Program-made: the position numbers and the translations under genes
Assembly (NCBI RefSeq): GCF_049478495.1
Contig: NZ_CP168083.1
Coordinates: 1,364,001-1,428,000 of the forward strand
Length of the DNA: 64,000 nucleotides
Direction: 5' to 3'
Origin: P36-A1 sp049478495
Lineage (GTDB): Bacteria > Bacillota_I > Bacilli_A > JAJDGJ01
Part shown: positions 44,334 through 54,015 of the stretch, one piece after another
How positions within the stretch are numbered: the stretch's first letter is position 1
Layout: each line of letters opens with the position of its first letter
The notes under the pieces: generated by a model
Database searches by the model: none
Seen by the model: only the letters and a program-made list of their open reading frames with translations
Told to the model about the DNA's origin: nothing

Positions 44334-44899
44334 TTTCTAAGACCTCCTTTATTTGATTTTACGAAACCTTTTATAGTCATACATGTATTTGGTTTTTTAA
44401 ATGTATTACCATTGTAATCTAGTTTATAATCTACTGTTTTATCTTGGCGATATCTTGTAGTATAAGTTTGTAGTAAATACTTTGTATCTACTGTTCCTTT
44501 CTTTTCCCATTTGTAGGTTCTTTCGTATTCTCTTACATTACTTCCTTTCGTATAAAATGTTTGTTTACGATTCATTTGCGATACTTGCCCATCAAAAGCA
44601 TACCATCGCTCTTCTGATTTAATTTTTTTGGTTGATGCAGTGTAACATGTTCTTTGTATTAGTCTACCAGCACTATTATACTTATCAGTTCTAGTACTTG
44701 TACTATCACATAACTTGTTACTTGATCTTATTCTTGGATCAGCTTTTGATTCATTACTATACTGATCAAGCATCTGATCATACTCTGGTTGAGTATAATC
44801 TGTATACGGTCTAGCATAGGTGTTTTCTTCTGCAGCATTAATCCCATTGAATAGTAATACATTTAATAGGATAACTATGTATATAATTTTCTATTTCAT
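44330..44899 (-). pseudogene. Secreted Tyr/Lys-rich repeat protein with an amber codon in its signal peptide
   Basis: From ATG at 44897-44899 the frame reads Met-Lys-stop (TAG at 44891-44893), then in the same frame KIIYIVILLNVLLFNG (a signal peptide) and mature sequence to 44330. An unbroken 147-codon frame begins at an internal ATG (44773), but that form would lack a signal peptide. The mature part contains repeats such as YTKGSNVREYERTY that resemble the tail of the subtilisin-like protease at 8227. The stop overlaps the next start (ATGA). Either a recent nonsense mutation, or initiation past the stop. Confidence 0.65.
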
Positions 44900-45181
44900 G
44901 ATCATATCTTCTTTCATATTAGAATGGATAAAGCTATAATCAAATACGTATTTGTTACATATTATGATAGTACATTGTTTATTATTTTTAAATAGTGCTA
45001 ACTAAATATTAATATTAGCTTATTTGATGTTTAACTATCATTTATAGACATATTATTTATATTTATGATTGGTTGTGTGAACTAAACTCAAGAATTATAG
45101 TTAATCCTATTAAATATTATACTAGCTAAATAAGGGACTTAATTTTTAGTTAATTTTAGAGTTTTTACACAGTAATCTAAG

Positions 45182-45485
45182 ACAGGATTATAACGATGGT
45201 GTTATTGATAAAAAGTTAAAACTATATTTTAAATATAAGTTATTAATAATAGATTGAGTTGGCTTTAATGAAATATCACCACTAGAGTTAAGCTATTCAT
45301 TCAACTCATAGATATAAGATATACAAAGAAATCTACAATAATAACAAAGTAATATTACTTTTGATAAAAGACCTGATATATTGAGTCAAGATGAAATGAT
45401 AACCATACCTATACTAGACAGAATACAACATCATTCATATACGTTCAATATAACAAGACTTTCATATCGAATCAAAGATAATTAG
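45182..45485 (+). pseudogene. IS21-family IstB ATPase remnant
   Basis: Three collinear pieces of IstB are readable. The first (about 45190-45275) encodes YNDGVIDKKLKLYFKYKLL then IID-stop-VGF, the Walker B region with Glu changed to stop. The second, in another frame (about 45310-45350), reads IRYTKKSTIIT. The last (45363-45485) reads IPILDRIQHHSYTFNI then TRLSYRIKDN and a stop, the family C-terminus. Frameshifts and stops make it dead. No istA partner is recognisable. Confidence 0.8.
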
Positions 45486-45750
45486 ATGTAAGTAAATTGA
45501 TGGATACTAATTCTTCTAATTTCATATTTAATCACTTCATAACTAATATAACAATGCATATTACCGTAGTTATGTATATTTAAAATTAATAAAAAATCTA
45601 AATATTAATAATTTATCAACTAGCAAAAAACCTAAACATTAATTACTTGATATAATTAATTTTCATTAAGTGATTTTTTTGTTAATTGCAATTTTATAAA
45701 TGAATATTTTTTATACACTATGTTTATATAGCACTGATGTACTTATTATA
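45486..45750. other. Decayed AT-rich sequence behind the istB remnant
   Basis: No gene seen. Bases 45507-45570 resemble 54632-54697 and may be a shared insertion-sequence end. Confidence 0.45.
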
Positions 45751-45752
45751 CT

Positions 45753-45798
45753 AAAAAATGCTATAAAGCATAATTTTAAAATTACGTTTTATAGCATT
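45753..45798 (-). terminator. Terminator of the ung-folC-pta-SDR cluster
   Basis: AATGCTATAAA (45757-45767) pairs perfectly with TTTATAGCATT (45788-45798) and runs into six T on the minus strand, about 25 bp after the SDR stop. Confidence 0.7.
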
Positions 45799-45823
45799 AA
45801 TCGCTAAATATTTTATATAAATA

Positions 45824-46579
45824 TTACTTCTTAAAAGAAGTAAAACCATTTCCTTGTTGATTTGCAAGTAATGCAAGTTCAGAAATAACACAACGTTTTG
45901 GTTGATTTATTACAAACCATACAGCTTCAGCTACATCTATTGCTTGTAATGCATCAATTCCTTTATAAACATTATCTGCTTTTTCTTGATCACCTTTAAA
46001 TCTTGCCAATGAAAAGTCAGTTTCAACCATTCCAGGCATTATTGTAGTAACCTTTACATCTGATTCCATTAAATCAACACGTACACCATCTGCAAAAGTT
46101 TTTACTGCAGCTTTAGTAGCACAGTAAACTGCACCATTTGCATAGGCAACTTGTCCAGCTGTAGAACCTATGTTAATAATAATACCATGGTTTTGTTCTT
46201 TAAGTTTTGAACTAATTAGAGTAGTTAAAATCATTAATGATTTCACATTAACATCTACCATAGTCATAATATCACTTAGATCTGATTGATCAATAGATGA
46301 TAATCCTAAAGCAAGTCCTGCATTATTTACAAGTGTATCAATGTTTATTCCTTCATTATATATATTAGAAACAAATGCTTCAATTTGCTTATAATCACTC
46401 ATATCAATTGCTTCAGAGTATAAAACAGCATCTTTTAATTCTGATGTAATGGCTGCAAGTTTTTTAGAATTTCTTCCAGTTAAAACAAGTTTCATTCCAT
46501 TATTTGCTAGGTTTCTAGCAATTGCTCCACCGATTCCACCAGTAGCCCCTGTAACTAGGGCAATTTTATAATTATTCAT
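45824..46579 (-). CDS. Short-chain dehydrogenase/reductase, YdfG-like
   Basis: 251 residues with all classical SDR motifs: TGATGGIGGAIA cofactor loop, NNAGLALG, and the triad Ser139, Tyr152 and Lys156 in the YCATK motif. The C-terminal PGMVETDFSLARFKGD resembles NADP-dependent 3-hydroxy acid dehydrogenases (YdfG group), but the substrate is uncertain. It starts two bases after the pta stop. Confidence 0.88.
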   Translation of the reverse strand: MNNYKIALVTGATGGIGGAIARNLANNGMKLVLTGRNSKKLAAITSELKDAVLYSEAIDMSDYKQIEAFVSNIYNEGINIDTLVNNAGLALGLSSIDQSDLSDIMTMVDVNVKSLMILTTLISSKLKEQNHGIIINIGSTAGQVAYANGAVYCATKAAVKTFADGVRVDLMESDVKVTTIMPGMVETDFSLARFKGDQEKADNVYKGIDALQAIDVAEAVWFVINQPKRCVISELALLANQQGNGFTSFKK

Positions 46580-46581
46580 AA

Positions 46582-47553
46582 TTATTTATTTAAATGTTGA
46601 GCAGCAGTAACAATGCTTAATTCATAAACATCATTTTGTGAAGCTCCACGAGATAAATCATTGATTGGAGCATTTAATCCTTGAAGGATAGGACCTAAAG
46701 CATTATATCCACCTAATCTTTGTGCAATTTTGTAACCAATATTTCCAGCTTCTAATGTTGGGAAAACAAAGACATTTGCTTCACCAGCAACTTTAGATTC
46801 AGGTGCTTTTAATTTTCCTACAGTAGGATCAATTGCAGCATCAAATTGGAATTCTCCATCATATTCAAAATCTACATTTTCATTTTTCATTAAATTAACA
46901 GCTTCAACTACTTTATCAACTGAAGCTCCTTTACCTGAACCTTTTGTAGAATAAGTTAAGAAGGCTACTTTAGGATCAATTCCAAAAGTTCTTGCAGTTA
47001 CTGCAGATTCTTTAGCTATTTCTACTAAATCACCACTAGTTGGTTCTACAATAATTGCACAGTCTCCCATTATAAATTTTTTAGTGTCATTGAAGATTAC
47101 AAATGAACTAGAAACAGTTTTTGCTCCTGGTTTTGTTTTAACTAATTGAAGTGCTGGTCTTACAGTATCAGCTGTAGAATAAGTAGCTCCACCAATAAGT
47201 CCATCTGCTTCGTTTAATTTCACAAGCATTGTTCCAAAATAGTTAGAAGATTTTAACATTTTGGCTGCTTGTTCAGCAGTAGCTTTACCTTTTCTAAGTT
47301 CAACGAATTTTTCTACTAATTCATCAAATTTTGGATAAGTTTCTATATCAATGATTTCTAAATCTGAGATATCCCAACCCTTTTGAGCAGCTAAAGCTTC
47401 AATATCAGCTTTACTCCCTGTAAGTACTGGATGAATCATATCATCTTTTTTCAAATCAATTGCAGCACCTAATACACGTGCATCATGTCCTTCTGTTAAT
47501 ACGATACGAATACCTTTACCTTTAATTTGGTTTTTCATGTTATCTAATATCAT
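46582..47553 (-). CDS. pta: Phosphate acetyltransferase
   Basis: 323 residues, the short monodomain Pta of Firmicutes. It interconverts acetyl-CoA and acetyl phosphate in acetate fermentation. Recognised by VLTEGHDARVLGAA, GLIGGATYSTADTVRPALQ, FIMGDCAIIVEPT, AFLTYSTKGSGKG, FDAAIDPTVG and VFVFPTLEAGNIGYKIAQRLGG. No acetate kinase gene is adjacent. It lies between folC and an SDR gene. Confidence 0.95.
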   Translation of the reverse strand: MILDNMKNQIKGKGIRIVLTEGHDARVLGAAIDLKKDDMIHPVLTGSKADIEALAAQKGWDISDLEIIDIETYPKFDELVEKFVELRKGKATAEQAAKMLKSSNYFGTMLVKLNEADGLIGGATYSTADTVRPALQLVKTKPGAKTVSSSFVIFNDTKKFIMGDCAIIVEPTSGDLVEIAKESAVTARTFGIDPKVAFLTYSTKGSGKGASVDKVVEAVNLMKNENVDFEYDGEFQFDAAIDPTVGKLKAPESKVAGEANVFVFPTLEAGNIGYKIAQRLGGYNALGPILQGLNAPINDLSRGASQNDVYELSIVTAAQHLNK

Positions 47554-47580
47554 TTTAATAAAACCTCGCTTTCTTTATAA

Positions 47581-48843
47581 TTATAAACTTTTTTTATCAA
47601 TTTTTAAAGTATTTAATAAGTAGTTTCTTATTTCTGTTATAAAATATAATGAACCTGTAATAATTAGCATATCATCTTGTTGCATTTTAGTTATCATATC
47701 ATCAATGTATATTTCATAATTATTGATATGTTTATATTTATTATTTGGATCTAGTTGTTCAAAGTTTGCAGCTCGATAAAAATCAAAAGTAGTTAATACT
47801 AAATTATGACTAATACCATTTAATGTTTCTAACATATGTGAAGTATCTTTATCTTCTAAGGCAGTAAATAATACTGTTTTTTGATAATCTTCAAAGTATG
47901 ATAAAGACTTAGAAAGTGCTTCTATACCTTCTAAATTATGAGCACCATCAATAATAATTAATGGATTTGTAGACATTACTTCAAAACGCCCTGGCCAAGT
48001 AATATTTTCTAAACTATCTCTTACACTTTTTTCACTTATATTTATACTTAACTGATTTCTTAATACATCTATTGCTTCTAAGACAGTACAAGCATTTCTA
48101 ATTTGATAATAGGCCTTACTTTTCAATATAATATTTTCATGACTCTTATAGTTAAAAACAAAGGGATTAGAACTTACTATTTGAGCATCTTTTACTTTAA
48201 ATACTTGTGAGTTCATTATATTAGCACACTTTTTGATAACATTATAAGCTATATCATTTTGTTCAGCAGTAACTACAAAACTACAATTTTTAATTATCCC
48301 GGCTTTATTATAAGCAATCTCTTCTAATGTAGTACCTAAGTAATTTGTATGATCCATACCAATATTAGTAATGATGCTTAATAAAGGAACAATAACATTA
48401 GTACCATCAAAACGACCACCCATACCAACTTCAATTACACCATATTCAACATTATTCTTACTGAAGTAATCTAAGGCCATTAAAACATCAATTTCAAACA
48501 TTGTTACTTTAGTTTCTTCTATTAGATCATAATACTCATTCACAAACTGTATTATAGAATCATCACTTATAAACTCATTATTAATACGTATTCTATCATT
48601 ATGACCTTGAATACTTGGACTAGAAAAGAAACCTGTTTTATAACCTTCATTAATTAAAATGTTACTTAAGTAATTAGATACACTACCTTTTCCATTTGTT
48701 CCTGCAATATGAATAAACTTTATCTTTTCATATTCAATATTAGCTTCTTCTAAAAATTTTTCAACTCTTAATAAACCTAATTGAAAATTAGTTTTATTTT
48801 CAATATATGCTAAGACATCTTTTATATTATTAAATTTTTTCAT
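47581..48843 (-). CDS. folC: Folylpolyglutamate synthase / dihydrofolate synthase
   Basis: 420 residues of the Mur-ligase-like family. The P-loop is IAGTNGKGSVSNYLS, with GVIEVGMGGRFDGTN, TNIGMDHTNYLG and the C-terminal PGRFEVMSTNPLIIIDGAHN. It adds glutamate to folates and may also make dihydrofolate. It overlaps the 3' end of ung by 14 bp. Confidence 0.94.
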   Translation of the reverse strand: MKKFNNIKDVLAYIENKTNFQLGLLRVEKFLEEANIEYEKIKFIHIAGTNGKGSVSNYLSNILINEGYKTGFFSSPSIQGHNDRIRINNEFISDDSIIQFVNEYYDLIEETKVTMFEIDVLMALDYFSKNNVEYGVIEVGMGGRFDGTNVIVPLLSIITNIGMDHTNYLGTTLEEIAYNKAGIIKNCSFVVTAEQNDIAYNVIKKCANIMNSQVFKVKDAQIVSSNPFVFNYKSHENIILKSKAYYQIRNACTVLEAIDVLRNQLSINISEKSVRDSLENITWPGRFEVMSTNPLIIIDGAHNLEGIEALSKSLSYFEDYQKTVLFTALEDKDTSHMLETLNGISHNLVLTTFDFYRAANFEQLDPNNKYKHINNYEIYIDDMITKMQQDDMLIITGSLYFITEIRNYLLNTLKIDKKSL

Positions 48844-49531
48844 GTAGACTCCAATCTATTTCTTGTAAATTATTTTCATTTAAAAAACGATTAATTCTTG
48901 AAAAATAATGTTGATTAAAAAACTTATTACCTGCAAGAGGTGAAGGATGATAACCTTCAATGATTTCACTATTCATAATATATTTATTGAATAATTTAGC
49001 TTTATTTCCCCATAAAACAAATACTACTTTATTATGTAAATCTAAATATTTTATGGTATTAACAACAAATTCATTCCAACCTAACTTACTATGTGAATTA
49101 GCTTTATGTTCTTCTACACTAAGTACTGTATTCAACAACATTATACCTTGCATAGACCACTTGCTTAAATCAGCAGTACTATTAACTATTCCTAAATCAT
49201 TATTCAATTCTTTAAAAATATTTTTTAAACTTGGTGGTATTTTTAGACTCTTACTACTAAATGCTAATCCATCGGCTACTAGTGGAGTATGATAAGGATC
49301 TTGTCCTAAAATAACAACCTTGATCATATTTAAGGAATTATCTTTAAAAACTCTAAATATATTATTAATACTAGGATAAACAGTTTTAGTATTACATTCA
49401 TTTAAAAGATTATCTAATAAATCTTGAAAGTAAGTTAAACTAAATTGTTCTTGAAAAAAATCATTCCAACTACAATCTATACCAGAAAAAAGTTCTTTTT
49501 TAAACTGCTCAATATCCATAACATTCTTCAT
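48830..49531 (-). CDS. ung: Uracil-DNA glycosylase
   Basis: 233 residues, family 1 UDG that removes uracil from DNA. The water-activating motif VVILGQDPYHTP, the uracil-binding region VLLWGNKAK-like VLWGNKAKLF and the DNA-intercalating GYHPSPLA loop are intact. GGAGG precedes the ATG. First gene of the leftward ung-folC-pta-SDR group. Confidence 0.95.
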   Translation of the reverse strand: MKNVMDIEQFKKELFSGIDCSWNDFFQEQFSLTYFQDLLDNLLNECNTKTVYPSINNIFRVFKDNSLNMIKVVILGQDPYHTPLVADGLAFSSKSLKIPPSLKNIFKELNNDLGIVNSTADLSKWSMQGIMLLNTVLSVEEHKANSHSKLGWNEFVVNTIKYLDLHNKVVFVLWGNKAKLFNKYIMNSEIIEGYHPSPLAGNKFFNQHYFSRINRFLNENNLQEIDWSLHEKI

Positions 49532-49786
49532 TAAAAATCCCTCCTTTAACCTTAGTATAGCATATATTATTTATAACAATAAACCTATTTTTACTAATCT
49601 AAATAAAAAACTAGTAAATTAAATATTATAAAAGATAGTATTAAAACAATCTTATATATATAGTACATAATTAATGAACTAACTTATTGTTTTTGTCTAC
49701 TAATAACATAATATACTTATAAATACTCTAATAATTTGCAACCCACATAAACATAGAATATTATATTATTATGGAGGTTACAAATT

Positions 49787-50872
49787 ATGAAATTTAAGAA
49801 ACTAGTAAAAAATGTTTTGCCACTTAAAATACTAACATTTTCAGCTTTATATATAAGATTTGTGAAAAACCAAAGTATTAAATCAAAACTGATAAATGAT
49901 TATTACTATTTAAACTATCGAAAAAAATATTTCTTTGAAGATAATCCTAAATTAAATGAACTACATTTAAAAAAAGCTTTTAAATATTCACAAAGTAATA
50001 ATTATCCTATACCAAAGACTGTCGCAAAAAATTTAGATATTGTAAAAGCCTTAGATTACAACAATACTTACTATGCAGCTAGTGACAAATACTTTAACAA
50101 CCGAAAAATTGGTTTAGATTATATAATATTATTTATTCATGGTGGTGGTTTCTTTTTTAATCCAACATCTCAACATCTATTATTTATAAGAAAGCTTGCA
50201 AATAAAGCAAACGCTAAGGTTATTATGCCTATTTATCCAAAAGCACCAGCCTATTCTCATAAAGAGATGTACCATTTTTTATATCAAATATATACAGATA
50301 CAATAACAAGGTTTACTGCTGAAAAAGTAATAGTAATAGCTGAAGAAGCTGGTGCAACTTTAGCTCTTGAGCTTGCTTGTAAAGCACGACATGATGGTAT
50401 TGAACCTGTTAAAGAAATGATTTTATTAACACCCTTAAGTGATGTTACCTTACAAGATAAAAGATTGAAAAAAGCAGATTCAAGTGATTTTAAGATTGAT
50501 TTACACTCATTGAAAAAACAAGTAAATTATTATGCTGATGATTTAAAGTTAAATAATCCAATAATAAATCCATATTATAATGATTTAGATATCGGTACTA
50601 AAATTAGTATTTTCAATTCCACATCAAGTATTTTAAATATAGATAGCTTAAACCTACAAAGGAAAATAACCAAACAAGGTCTACATCTAGATTATTTTGA
50701 ATATCCTAATATGCAGTACCAATTTATGTTTGATAGCACTTTAGAGTCTAATAAATTTTATGATGATCTTTTGAAAGTCATAACTAGACCTAGAGTAAAA
50801 CCAAATGAATTAAAAATAGTTAATGATAAAAAGTTTATAGATAACTTAAAAGTAGCGATTAAAAAAGGATAA
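49787..50872 (+). CDS. Alpha/beta-hydrolase-fold protein (HSL-like) lacking the catalytic triad
   Basis: 361 residues. The oxyanion-hole motif FIHGGGFFF (118-121) and following strand-helix pattern are those of hormone-sensitive-lipase-type esterases. At the nucleophile elbow, where GDSAGG is expected, it reads AEEAGAT, placing Glu187 for Ser. The Asp position aligns with Ser281 and the His position with Tyr311 (NMQYQF for the usual MIHxF). So it probably has no esterase activity. The N-terminal 80 residues are an additional basic helical region. GGAGG precedes the ATG. First of three rightward genes. Confidence 0.75.
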   Translation: MKFKKLVKNVLPLKILTFSALYIRFVKNQSIKSKLINDYYYLNYRKKYFFEDNPKLNELHLKKAFKYSQSNNYPIPKTVAKNLDIVKALDYNNTYYAASDKYFNNRKIGLDYIILFIHGGGFFFNPTSQHLLFIRKLANKANAKVIMPIYPKAPAYSHKEMYHFLYQIYTDTITRFTAEKVIVIAEEAGATLALELACKARHDGIEPVKEMILLTPLSDVTLQDKRLKKADSSDFKIDLHSLKKQVNYYADDLKLNNPIINPYYNDLDIGTKISIFNSTSSILNIDSLNLQRKITKQGLHLDYFEYPNMQYQFMFDSTLESNKFYDDLLKVITRPRVKPNELKIVNDKKFIDNLKVAIKKG

Positions 50873-50937
50873 AGCATAATAAAAGTATATGAAAGGAAAA
50901 GTATGATTATTTATATAAATAACATATAGGATATAAA

Positions 50938-51924
50938 ATGAAAATAATTAATAAAGCACTAAAATTACAAGGCACCCTTGATATGATGGGTTATGGAATG
51001 TATGTATTAAAAGCAAAATACTGGGAACAAAGAAGTTTAAGAAGTAAGATGGTAGAAGATTTTTTAAATAAAAACTATCCTAAATATAAATTTTCAAGAA
51101 CAAACTTCAAACAAAATGTTAAATTATATGAAAAAAATTATCGAAAAAGTGCAAAGACATATATACTTAATAATAAAATAGCTAATATTCTTAATATTGA
51201 AAAATTAGAGGATAATAACTATTATTTAAAATGTAATAAAGAAAATGCTAAAACAATGCTTTATGTTTATGGAAGTGGATTTTGGCAAGAAATAAGTAAT
51301 TTCCAATGGTATTTTTTAAGAACACTTGCTGATAATTTAGAAGTTAATATAATAGTTTTAAATCAAAAATTTGCACCATATTATGATTATTATCAAGTAA
51401 TTGAAGACTTAGATAATTTATACAAAGACTACAAAAGTAAAATTAATTATGTTGCAGCAGATGGTAGTGGTGCTACATTGCTTTATAATCTATTAAACAA
51501 TCAAGAAGATGTTTCAAACATAGATAAAATGATTTTATTTTCTCCAATCATAAATCTAGATTTTGATACAACAATTATTAATAAAGAAGACCCTGTTATT
51601 GATAGCTATTCTTTAAAAGTACAAACTGAATACTTTTTTAACAAAGATTATGAAAAAGCCATGTTACATAGTCCATATCACATGAAATTAAAAGATATGC
51701 CAGATACTATAATTATTTCAGGAGGCAAAGACACCCTAAATAAAGACATTATTAATTTTTACAATAAACAAGTTTACTATAAAAAGGATATTGAATTATG
51801 GAACTATGATCACATGATTCATAACTTTCAATTCTTTCCTTTATCTGAAACTAAAGAAGTCTTAAATAAATTATGTGATGTATTTAACTCTAATATACAA
51901 AAACCTTTAGAAACAAAGGAATAA
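50938..51924 (+). CDS. Second alpha/beta-hydrolase-fold paralogue, nucleophile and oxyanion motif altered
   Basis: 328 residues, clearly related to the upstream gene (similar N-terminal region, LYVYGSGFW for IHGGGF, MILFSPI for MILLTPL). The oxyanion motif is YGSG (111-114), and the elbow reads ADGSGAT, with Gly176 at the nucleophile position (Ser177 is next to it). In contrast to the first protein it keeps the Asp (Asp265 in SGGKDTL) and His (His295 in DHMIHNF). It may be a pseudoenzyme or use a shifted serine. Confidence 0.72.
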   Translation: MKIINKALKLQGTLDMMGYGMYVLKAKYWEQRSLRSKMVEDFLNKNYPKYKFSRTNFKQNVKLYEKNYRKSAKTYILNNKIANILNIEKLEDNNYYLKCNKENAKTMLYVYGSGFWQEISNFQWYFLRTLADNLEVNIIVLNQKFAPYYDYYQVIEDLDNLYKDYKSKINYVAADGSGATLLYNLLNNQEDVSNIDKMILFSPIINLDFDTTIINKEDPVIDSYSLKVQTEYFFNKDYEKAMLHSPYHMKLKDMPDTIIISGGKDTLNKDIINFYNKQVYYKKDIELWNYDHMIHNFQFFPLSETKEVLNKLCDVFNSNIQKPLETKE

Positions 51925-51928
51925 AAGT

Positions 51929-52123
51929 ATGTTTCATAAATATTTAAGAACTAAAAAAAGAGCATACTACATCTTAACATTCTTTGTGTTTATTCTAATT
52001 GTAGTATCATTAATTTCAACTAACTTTACATTTAATTTTGAATTATTCAAAAGAATATTCGTATGCTTACTAATACATTTTTTCTTAACATTAACCACTG
52101 CAAAAGACAAAGATTTAAGCTAA
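51929..52123 (+). CDS. Small two-helix membrane protein, unknown
   Basis: 64 residues beginning MFHKYLRTKKRAYYILTF. Two hydrophobic helices (about 13-31 and 43-57) flanked by basic residues. AAAGGA overlaps the end of the preceding gene and the gap is four bases, so it is translated in the same operon as the two hydrolase-fold proteins and may anchor them to the membrane (inference). Confidence 0.6.
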   Translation: MFHKYLRTKKRAYYILTFFVFILIVVSLISTNFTFNFELFKRIFVCLLIHFFLTLTTAKDKDLS

Positions 52124-52144
52124 TTCATTTAGCTTATTTTTTTA
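52116..52144 (+). terminator. Terminator of the hydrolase-fold operon
   Basis: AAGCTAA and TTAGCTT (within 52117-52135) form a short stem followed by a run of T, overlapping the stop of the small membrane protein. Confidence 0.65.
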
Positions 52145-52199
52145 TTAATTATTATTCATAATTGTAATTAAGAGTTAATAAGCTTTCTCTATTAGATAC

Positions 52200-52237
52200 A
52201 AAAAAAAACCGATGATTGTAATGCACCGGTTTTTTTA
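52200..52237. terminator. Second hairpin downstream of the hydrolase-fold operon
   Basis: AAAAACCG (around 52203-52211) pairs with CGGTTTTT (around 52227-52235), with A and T runs outside; it would work in both directions for the convergent gene at 52304. Confidence 0.55.
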
Positions 52238-52303
52238 ATATATAAGACAATATTATGAAATAAACAATTAAAGTAGTAAAATACTCCTATTAAAATGTAT
52301 TTT

Positions 52304-52753
52304 CTATTTTACAAGTTCTTTAATAAATAAACTTACATACTCATCTTGTTTAAAATCTTCGCATTCAAATATTTGGTTAGAGTTATCTACTAAACAAATT
52401 GCAGCAGGATTAGAGATATTATTAAAAGCATTTATTTTTTTCTCTCCATCATTCATATTTATTAATTTCAAATTATATTTATCATCTTCTAGTTTTGCAT
52501 ATTTGATAATTACTTGATATTCATTAAAACCAGAAAAGAAATCACTAGAATTATCTAATGTATTTAACTGTGAAATATCATTTATAACACTTTGTTTTAA
52601 CGATCTATTCTCATCATTATTATCAATATTAATACTTCCAACTGCACTTTTAAATTTTTGATTTAAAAAATTATGTTCTACGCTACAACTACTACAAAAA
52701 ATAAGTAGTACTATAAACATAACATATTTATATTTATTAATTTCTCGGTTCAT
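52304..52753 (-). CDS. Predicted exported lipoprotein-like protein
   Basis: 149 residues. An N-terminal basic region and hydrophobic segment (KYVMFIVLLIF) lead into CSSCS, where Cys23 could be a lipidation site although the -3 residue is not typical. The rest is polar with no recognisable domain. Its start overlaps the end of the decayed leucine-rich-repeat locus by 17 bp, suggesting a former operon. Confidence 0.5.
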   Translation of the reverse strand: MNREINKYKYVMFIVLLIFCSSCSVEHNFLNQKFKSAVGSINIDNNDENRSLKQSVINDISQLNTLDNSSDFFSGFNEYQVIIKYAKLEDDKYNLKLINMNDGEKKINAFNNISNPAAICLVDNSNQIFECEDFKQDEYVSLFIKELVK

Positions 52754-53748
52754 ATTTAATATCTCCTGTCAGCCAGCTTGTGAATTTATTATTATTGTAA
52801 AAATAGCTTACATTGTATGATGTAAATAAGTAAGAGTAGGCATTTTTAATTCTGCTATTGATTGCAGATGAATTATAATTTAATAATTTTAATTTCCTAA
52901 AGCCGCTTATTAAAATTTTAGGTTTTGCAACTTTAACATTGAAATAAGGAGCACCTTTCTTTGGGCAGATACGAGTATATTCAATGTTATAAGTAGCATT
53001 CTCTAAATAAACAAATCTATTATTAATTTTAAGTATTTTAATACCAATATTTATTTTATCCTCATCTATCATTACATTTAATCCAGTTTCTTCATTGAAT
53101 ACTTCTTTATTATAGTTTACTATTACTTTATAACTAGTTAATTATTTTGTATCATCAATAGCTATTTTAGAGTTATCTAAGTTTAGCGGTTTAGTGTATA
53201 TTAAAGTACACTCATCATCACATTGATATAATGATATTTCGCTATTTATTAAATCATTCATTACTTCTTCATTTGCTAAGATACTTTTATATATATAGTT
53301 TAGCTCATTATTATAAAGCTCTATGTTTTTAAGTTTTTGGTAGTTATTTATATCTAATATTGTCTCTAGTTGATTATTATTCAATATTAAAGAGTTAATA
53401 TTGTTATTATTATTTTCAATATTTTCTAGTGAACTTATTTGATTATTGCTTAAATTTATTTCTTCTAGATTGTTTAAATATTGTATATCTGTTGGTATAC
53501 TTTCTATTTTATTATATTGTATAGCTAATGATTCTAAGTTTAGTATACATTTTATTCCTTCTGCTGTTTCGATAAAGCATTTTTACCTTCAGCTAGTTCG
53601 CTAAAGAAATACTTTTCAAAATCATGATCATTTTCTTGAGAACTGTAATCTAATTCTTTTTGCCTTAAAGATTATATTTCATTACTTTAGCATTACTCAT
53701 TATTAATAAGTTAGTTAATACTGTTAATAATACAATAATTTTTTTCAT
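52737..53748 (-). pseudogene. Frameshifted secreted leucine-rich-repeat protein
   Basis: From ATG at 53748 (AGGGGA upstream) a signal peptide reads MKKIIVLLTVLTNLLIMSNA, then stops at 53665. A shifted frame continues (LRQKELDYSSQENDHDF), and another reads LESLAIQYNKIESIP, LEEINLSNNQISSLENI and INSLILNNNQLETIL, three clear leucine-rich repeats, to a stop at 53142. A third shift gives a 111-residue C-terminal part (53072-52737). At least three frame breaks in one collinear gene. A surface or secreted binding role for the ancestor is inferred. Confidence 0.78.
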
Positions 53749-53955
53749 TTTAATTCCCCTTTATATTAAATTTATATAACTATAATATCATTTTATATAT
53801 ACATTGTAAACAAAGCGTGAAAACAATCATATAAAGATAACAGAATTATTTAAGCCTTAAATACTTTATGTCTTATGGAGATAGGATTTTAATTATAATA
53901 AAATTTCTATAATTTTAATATTTAATGGATAGATATTAGCAGTTATAAGTAGTTA

Positions 53956-54015
53956 AAAAAGAGCACCCACATGCATGTAACTATCTACCTATTATGCATG
54001 TGGGTGCTCTTTTTT
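53956..54015. terminator. Orphan 21-bp perfect hairpin
   Basis: AAAAAGAGCACCCACATGCAT (arms at 53956-53976 and 53994-54014) forms a perfect stem with a 17-base loop and T runs on both strands, so it can terminate in both directions. No gene ends at it. Confidence 0.7.

Noticed and set aside
44891..44893. Genetic-code reassignment or selenocysteine/pyrrolysine at TAG
   Set aside because: TAG is used as an ordinary stop elsewhere in the window (for example the transposase and nusG genes), and there is no supporting machinery in view.
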